Assembly (NCBI RefSeq): GCF_000026045.1
Contig: NC_007426.1
Location: 2,418,001 to 2,482,000, forward strand
Length of the DNA: 64,000 nt
Direction of reading: 5' to 3'
DNA from: Natronomonas pharaonis DSM 2160
GTDB taxonomy: Archaea > Halobacteriota > Halobacteria > Halobacteriales > Haloarculaceae
Positions 59,671-64,000 of this stretch are shown one piece after another. Under the pieces are notes generated by a model. The model had not been told where the DNA came from. It made no database searches and was given only the letters and a program-made list of their open reading frames with translations. A program made the translations under genes and the position numbers. Position 1 is the first letter of the stretch. The number at the start of each line of letters is the position of its first letter.

Positions 59671-60252
59671 ATGAACGTCGATATACTGCTCTTTGACGGG
59701 TTTGACGAACTCGATGCGGTCGGCCCCTACGAGGTGTTGCGGCTCGCCGGGCGTCACGGCGGTGACATCGCCGCTCGGCTCGTGACTGTCGAAGGGGTCG
59801 CGGCGGTCGAAGCCAGAAACGGGCTCCGTGTTCGAACGGACGGCCATCCCGACGATAACGCGGACCTGCTTTTGGTTCCGGGGGGCGGCTGGAATGACAG
59901 CGACGCGCCGGGAGTCCGACGCGAGCACGAGCGCGGTGTCGTGCCGGAGTTCATCGCCGACCGCCACGCGGACGGCGTCACCGTCGCGTCGGTCTGTACC
60001 GGAGCGATGCTCCTCGCGAAGGCAGGACTGCTCGACGGACGGCCGGCGACGACTCACCACACCGCCCACGAGGACCTCAGCGACGCGGGTGCGAATCTTC
60101 GAACAGACCGGTTCGTCGACGACGGGGACGTGCTCACCGCCGGCGGTATCACGGCCGGCTTCGACCTCGCTTTGGCCATCGTCGAAGACCACTGCGGGGC
60201 TGATATCGCGGCGGCTGTCGCGACGGAGCTAGAATACGAGCGAGCGATTTAG
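59671..60252 (+). CDS. DJ-1/PfpI family protein
   Basis: 193 residues. The nucleophile cysteine is in VASVCTGAMLLAKAGLLDGRPATTHH, with the acidic partner in LFDGFDELDAVGPYEV. This subfamily resembles isonitrile hydratase/AraC-type GATase-like proteins and not Pfp protease. The ATG at 59671 is chosen because family resemblance begins at MNVDILLFDGF. The substrate is unknown. Confidence 0.88.
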   Translation: MNVDILLFDGFDELDAVGPYEVLRLAGRHGGDIAARLVTVEGVAAVEARNGLRVRTDGHPDDNADLLLVPGGGWNDSDAPGVRREHERGVVPEFIADRHADGVTVASVCTGAMLLAKAGLLDGRPATTHHTAHEDLSDAGANLRTDRFVDDGDVLTAGGITAGFDLALAIVEDHCGADIAAAVATELEYERAI

Positions 60253-60277
60253 GAACCCACCGCCCCGAGAAAATACC

Positions 60278-61009
60278 GTGCGACTGGAGAATACGTATAT
60301 TGCCGTCGACGGGGTCGGCGAGACGACCGAACGCGAGCTGTGGGCGTCGGGCGCGCGCACGTGGTCGGAGTTCGACCCGTCGCTGTGTGGCCCAACGACC
60401 GCCGACCGCATCGAGTCGTTCATCGAGCAGGCCCGCCCCCGGCTCGATGCGGACGATTCAGCGTTTTTCGACCGACAGCTGCCGTCCTCGGAGCGGTGGC
60501 GGCTCTACGAAAACTTCCGCGATGAGGCCTGTTTTTTTGATATTGAAACGACCGGTCTCGACCAGATGCGTGATACCGTGACCTGCGTGAGCATCCATCA
60601 AGGTGGAGAAACGGAGACGCTGGTCCGCGGCGACGACCTGACGCAAGGGAACCTCGAGGCGCTGCTCGATGGACCGCTTTTGATTTCGTTCAACGGCGCG
60701 CGCTTCGACGTGCCGTTCCTCGAGACAGCCTTCGATATCGACATCGAAGCGCCGCATCTGGACCTCATGTATCCCTGCAAGCGGGTCGGCCTAACCGGCG
60801 GGCTGAAGGCCATTGAACCGGAGGTCGGCGTCGAACGGGACCGACCGGACCTCTCCGGGAAAGACGCCGTTCGGCTGTGGCGGGACCACGAACGCGGCGT
60901 CGACGGCGCGCTGGAGACGCTCATCTCGTATAACCGCGAGGACACGGTCAACCTGAAGACGGTCGCCGACAGCGCCGTCGAGCGGCTCGACCGGAAGCTC
61001 CTCCCTTGA
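60278..61009 (+). CDS. RNase H-like DEDD exonuclease domain protein (YprB-like)
   Basis: 243 residues, GTG start. An N-terminal helix-hairpin-type segment (GVGETTERELWASGARTWSEF) precedes a DnaQ-like fold with Asp88 and Glu90 (FFDIETTGL), Asn/Asp in ISFNGARFDVPFLE and the Asp in SYNREDTVNL. These are the acidic residues of a two-metal exonuclease. It resembles the ribonuclease H-like YprB family, of unknown physiological role. Followed after 1 nt by lplA. Confidence 0.87.
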   Translation: MRLENTYIAVDGVGETTERELWASGARTWSEFDPSLCGPTTADRIESFIEQARPRLDADDSAFFDRQLPSSERWRLYENFRDEACFFDIETTGLDQMRDTVTCVSIHQGGETETLVRGDDLTQGNLEALLDGPLLISFNGARFDVPFLETAFDIDIEAPHLDLMYPCKRVGLTGGLKAIEPEVGVERDRPDLSGKDAVRLWRDHERGVDGALETLISYNREDTVNLKTVADSAVERLDRKLLP

Positions 61010-61010
61010 G

Positions 61011-61793
61011 ATGGACTGGCGACTCATCACCGAAGAACGACTCGATGGCCCGACGGCGATGGCATACGACGAGGTGGCGGCGGAGACGGTCGCCGAGGGC
61101 GGACCGGCGACGGTCCGGCTCTACCGGTGGACGCCGAGTACCGTGTCGCTCGGATACGCCAACGACGCCGACATCATCGACTGGGAGTTCTGTGCCGCCA
61201 ACGGTATCGACGTGACACGCCGTGCGACGGGGGGCGGCGCTATCTATCACGACGGTGTTGGAGAGGTCGCCTACTCGATAATCGCTCCGAAGGCCGACCT
61301 GCCGGGCGATGTGACAGCGAGCTACCGGCAGCTCTTGCAGCCAGTCCTGTCGGCGTTCGAGGCCGCCGGGGCCGAGGTCAGGTTCGCGCCGGAGCCGTCG
61401 GAGCCGCTGTGGCAACCGATGTGTTATCTCCGCGGGCTCGACCCCGCACACGACCTCGTCGGTCCCGATGGCCGCAAGGTCGCCGGCAACGCCCAGCACC
61501 GTACCCGGGAAGCGGTCGTCCAGCACGGGTCGCTAACGGTGGCGGCGAAGCCACAGCGCCACATTGGGTGCTTTGCCGACCCGCCGGTCGACCCCGCGGA
61601 CTTCGAATCCACGGTCACCGGTATCGACGTCGACCGGGCGGCACTCGTCGAGAAGTTGGAAGCGTCGCTGGCAGCGTGGGCCGACGCCGACGACGGCGGG
61701 TGGACAAGCGTCGAGCGCGAGCGCGCCGCGGAGCTTGTCGATGTGAAATACGACAACGATAGCTGGGTGCGGGACCGAGGCGACCCGACGTAG
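61011..61793 (+). CDS. lplA: Lipoate-protein ligase A family protein
   Basis: 260 residues. The lipoate/biotin ligase core has RRATGGGAIYHDGVGEVAYSI (loop with the conserved Gly run) and the catalytic Lys in DGRKVAGNAQHRTREAVVQHGSL. It attaches lipoate or octanoate to 2-oxoacid dehydrogenase or glycine cleavage proteins. It overlaps nothing and sits 1 nt after the nuclease gene. Confidence 0.9.
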   Translation: MDWRLITEERLDGPTAMAYDEVAAETVAEGGPATVRLYRWTPSTVSLGYANDADIIDWEFCAANGIDVTRRATGGGAIYHDGVGEVAYSIIAPKADLPGDVTASYRQLLQPVLSAFEAAGAEVRFAPEPSEPLWQPMCYLRGLDPAHDLVGPDGRKVAGNAQHRTREAVVQHGSLTVAAKPQRHIGCFADPPVDPADFESTVTGIDVDRAALVEKLEASLAAWADADDGGWTSVERERAAELVDVKYDNDSWVRDRGDPT

Positions 61794-61862
61794 TGGCCGT
61801 CTACCAGCCCGCTGACGGAGTCGTTCCGAAGCCCCTAACGTCGTGCCGCCCCGAATTGTAGT

Positions 61863-62699
61863 ATGGTTCAGGTCGGAGCGCACACGTCTATCGCCGGCGG
61901 CGTCGACAACGCCGTCGAAGAGCAGCTCGAATACGACGGCACCTGCGGGCAGATTTTCACCCACTCGCCGCAGGTCTGGCAGGACCCGAACATCGGCGAC
62001 GAGGAAGCCACCGCGTTCCGGGACCGCTCGGCCGAGGCCGGCGTCGGGCCGTGGGTCATCCACAGTTCGTATCTCGTCAACCTCTGTACGCCGAAAGACG
62101 ACCTCCGCGAGAAATCCATCGATTCGATGCAGAAGGAAGTCGACGCGGCCGCGACGCTCCACATCCCGTACGTCAACGTCCATCTCGGAGCACACACCGG
62201 CGCAGGCGTCGAGCAGGGACTCGACAACGCCGCCTCGGCGCTAGAGGAACTCGATATTCCGGACGGTGTGACGGTGCTCATCGAGTCGGACGCCGGCAGC
62301 GGCACCAAGCTCGGCAGCACCTTCGAGGAACTGGCGGGCGTCCTCGACCGCTGTGACCAGCCGCTCGATGTCTGTCTCGATACAGCCCACATGTTCGCGG
62401 CCGGCTACGACCTCTCGACGCCCGAGGGTGTGGCGGAAACCTTCGAGGCGTTCGACGAAACGGTCGGTCTCGACCATCTCGAATATATTCATCTCAACGA
62501 TTCGAAACACGACTGCGGGACGAACAAAGACGAACACGCCCACATCGGCGAAGGAAAAATCGGCGAAGCCGGCATGCGCGCGTTCATCAACCACGAGGCA
62601 GTCGCTGACGTGCCGTTCGTCTTGGAGACGCCGACCGAGAACGGCAAGTCCTACCCGTGGAACATCAAGCGGGTCAGAGAGCTGTACGAGGAAGCCTAA
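61863..62699 (+). CDS. nfo: Endonuclease IV (AP endonuclease)
   Basis: 278 residues, TIM-barrel. The zinc-ligand motifs are in order: [76 protein letters not shown] and [10 protein letters not shown]. It cuts DNA at abasic sites in base-excision repair. No N-terminal oddity. Confidence 0.96.
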   Translation: MVQVGAHTSIAGGVDNAVEEQLEYDGTCGQIFTHSPQVWQDPNIGDEEATAFRDRSAEAGVGPWVIHSSYLVNLCTPKDDLREKSIDSMQKEVDAAATLHIPYVNVHLGAHTGAGVEQGLDNAASALEELDIPDGVTVLIESDAGSGTKLGSTFEELAGVLDRCDQPLDVCLDTAHMFAAGYDLSTPEGVAETFEAFDETVGLDHLEYIHLNDSKHDCGTNKDEHAHIGEGKIGEAGMRAFINHEAVADVPFVLETPTENGKSYPWNIKRVRELYEEA

Positions 62700-62733
62700 G
62701 CGGCGACGGCGGGCTTGCGGCCGCCGTGCTGTG

Positions 62734-64000
62734 TCACCCGCTGGTGTCGAACTCGAACCGCGCGCCGCCGTCGTCACTTTCCGTTACTGACACCGACCAG
62801 CCGTGTGCGTTCGTGACGGCCGCAACGATAGCGAGGCCGAGTCCGGTGCCGTTGCCGCCGGTGTATCCCTGCTCGAAAATCTGTTCACGTTCTGCTTCGG
62901 GAATCCCCGGACCGTCGTCTTCGACGTAGAAACCGTCGGCTGTCGGACCGACGCGGACGGTTACGTCCGGGCCGGCGTGTGTGACACTGTTTGCAAACAG
63001 GTTCTCGAAGGCGTGGTCGATGCGGTCGGGGTCGGCTTCGATAGTGGTGTCGTCGTCGACCGAAAGCGTCGCGTCCGCAGTATCGACGTGCTGCCAGCAG
63101 CGCTCGGCGACGGTTGCAAGCGAAACCGGCGACGTCCCCTCGACGAGCGCTCCCCCGCGGACGAGCGCAAGCGTGTCGTCGATGATTGACTCCATCCGGT
63201 CGTGTGCGTCGGCGACCCGGCCGAAGGTGTCGTCGTCGCCGGTCTCACGGGCGAGTTCGAGACTGCCGCGGGCGACATTCAGCGGGTTCCGGAGGTCGTG
63301 GCTGACGACGCTGGCGACCGTTTCGAGCCGCTCGTTCTGTCTGCGGAGCCGACGCTCATAGCGGTGGTGGCGGAGTTCGTAGCCGAGCCACTTTGCCAGC
63401 GTCTTGACCGTCGACTGCTGGATTTCGAGCACGATTCGGTCGCGGGGCTTCTCGCCGCCGAAACAGACCGTCCCCACGACGTCGCCGTCGACAACGACGC
63501 GCGCACCGACATAGCATCGGAGTCCGAACCGCTCGAATGCAGGGTCGCCGGCCCATCCCTCTTCGATAGCATCGCCGACGACCAGCGGCTCGTCGCGTTC
63601 GATGGTTCGGCGGCAGTAAGTCCGACAGAGCGGGTCTGTCGCCCCCGTCTGGATGTGTTCGTGGTCGCCGACGGCGGCGATAATCTCTTGGGTGTCATCC
63701 TCGATTCGGGTCGCATACGCCAGCGGGTAATCAAAGGCGTCGGCACCCATTTCGAGGACGCGCTGGATTTTCGTCTCGATGTCGTTGTCGGTGGCAGCGG
63801 AGCTGTCGTAAAGCCGGTCGAGCGCCTCGTTTGCCTGCTGGACCTGTGTCTCAAGGCGGCGCTTTTCTGTCACGTCCCGCTGGATACCGACGAACTTGCG
63901 GATGTCACCGTCGTCGCCGAGTATCGGCGCAATCGTCTGGTGGGCGATATACCGCCGTCCGTCCTTCGTCTCGTTGAGTATCTCTTCGTTCCAAACGTCG
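62734..64000 (-). CDS. PAS-GAF sensor histidine kinase (5' end outside the window)
   Basis: The reading frame is open to the window edge. Within the last 42 codons at the edge it encodes the C-terminal part of a PAS/PAC fold (NETKDGRRYIAHQTIAPILGD, then KFVGIQRDVTEKRRL). Then come a coiled-coil linker, a GAF domain (TIERDEPLVVGDAIEEGW, ARVVVDGDVVGTVCFG), HisKA (VASVVSHDLRNPLNVARG, with the phospho-His) and HATPase_c (N-box FENLFANSVTHAG, DDGPGIPE, GTGLGLAIV). A cytoplasmic haloarchaeal kinase of unknown signal. The GTG at 63873 is an internal codon, not the start. Confidence 0.92.
   Translation of the reverse strand, partial: DVWNEEILNETKDGRRYIAHQTIAPILGDDGDIRKFVGIQRDVTEKRRLETQVQQANEALDRLYDSSAATDNDIETKIQRVLEMGADAFDYPLAYATRIEDDTQEIIAAVGDHEHIQTGATDPLCRTYCRRTIERDEPLVVGDAIEEGWAGDPAFERFGLRCYVGARVVVDGDVVGTVCFGGEKPRDRIVLEIQQSTVKTLAKWLGYELRHHRYERRLRRQNERLETVASVVSHDLRNPLNVARGSLELARETGDDDTFGRVADAHDRMESIIDDTLALVRGGALVEGTSPVSLATVAERCWQHVDTADATLSVDDDTTIEADPDRIDHAFENLFANSVTHAGPDVTVRVGPTADGFYVEDDGPGIPEAEREQIFEQGYTGGNGTGLGLAIVAAVTNAHGWSVSVTESDDGGARFEFDTSG

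Overview
The window is chromosomal DNA from a halophilic archaeon (class Halobacteria). The proteome is acidic and GC-rich, and many genes have a TATA-like element about 25-30 nt before the start codon, as in leaderless transcripts. Other pointers are Tat-type lipoprotein signals, a fused Kae1-Bud32, Spt4/Rpo7/aIF2-gamma/aIF5B/TFB/PAN/MCM information-processing genes, a SAMP1-like ubiquitin-like protein and IS1341-type TnpB elements. A Natronomonas-like organism is my guess, not something the sequence proves.

Layout. 1-660: degenerate IS200/IS605-type right-end material, a tRNA-Pro(TGG), and a 24-nt duplicate of the tRNA 3' end that looks like an old attachment site. 0.7-8.3 kb: two small membrane proteins, aIF5B, a PRC-barrel protein, Nob1, a CPBP protease, glucose-6-phosphate isomerase and SAICAR synthetase (purC). 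8.4-11.8 kb: an iron-type ABC uptake locus (binding lipoprotein and fused permease, no ATPase) preceded by three DtxR/SirR-like boxes. 11.8-15.0 kb: purU, purS, purQ and a RaSEA-like radical SAM enzyme for archaeosine. 15.1-19.9 kb: VanZ-like protein, tungsten-type aldehyde:ferredoxin oxidoreductase, a lipoprotein, SAMP1 and UspA. 19.9-25.5 kb: HerA-like ATPase, a membrane-anchored winged-helix protein divergent from a secreted protein, a pilin-like protein and a UbiE/MenG-like methyltransferase. 25.5-34 kb: ilvE, PAN, pepF, truA, hisS, a glutathionyl-hydroquinone-reductase-like protein and an Lrp/AsnC regulator.

34.1-41.2 kb is the accessory island. Two lone-tnpB elements in opposite orientation flank dabB-dabA, a predicted inorganic-carbon uptake pump (NuoL-like membrane subunit plus a DUF2309 subunit with a carbonic-anhydrase-like zinc site). 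The dab promoter carries three palindromic sites around its TATA box. The second tnpB element abuts the 3' end of a PQQ-repeat gene and supplies its stop codon.

42-51.2 kb: cold shock protein, an R2lox-type oxidase, an HTH-GNAT fusion, Kae1-Bud32, S27ae and S24e, GTP-dependent dephospho-CoA kinase, Spt4-Rpo7-PIN-aIF2-gamma in one tight run, a uracil-DNA glycosylase and a HIT protein. 51.2-59.6 kb: a ParA-like protein without Walker lysines, a helix-turn-helix protein, a TFB paralogue, a string of haloarchaeal proteins of unknown function, and MCM interrupted at its Walker A motif by a 339-residue intein carrying a helix-turn-helix but no recognisable LAGLIDADG nuclease. A RAD55-like ATPase heads that transcription unit. 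59.6-64 kb: DJ-1/PfpI protein, RNase H-like nuclease, lipoate ligase, endonuclease IV and a histidine kinase running off the right edge.

The most noteworthy points are the TnpB-flanked DAB locus and its promoter architecture, the HTH-carrying MCM intein, the R2lox with its cross-link pair conserved, and the lysine-less ParA-like protein linked to a TFB gene.
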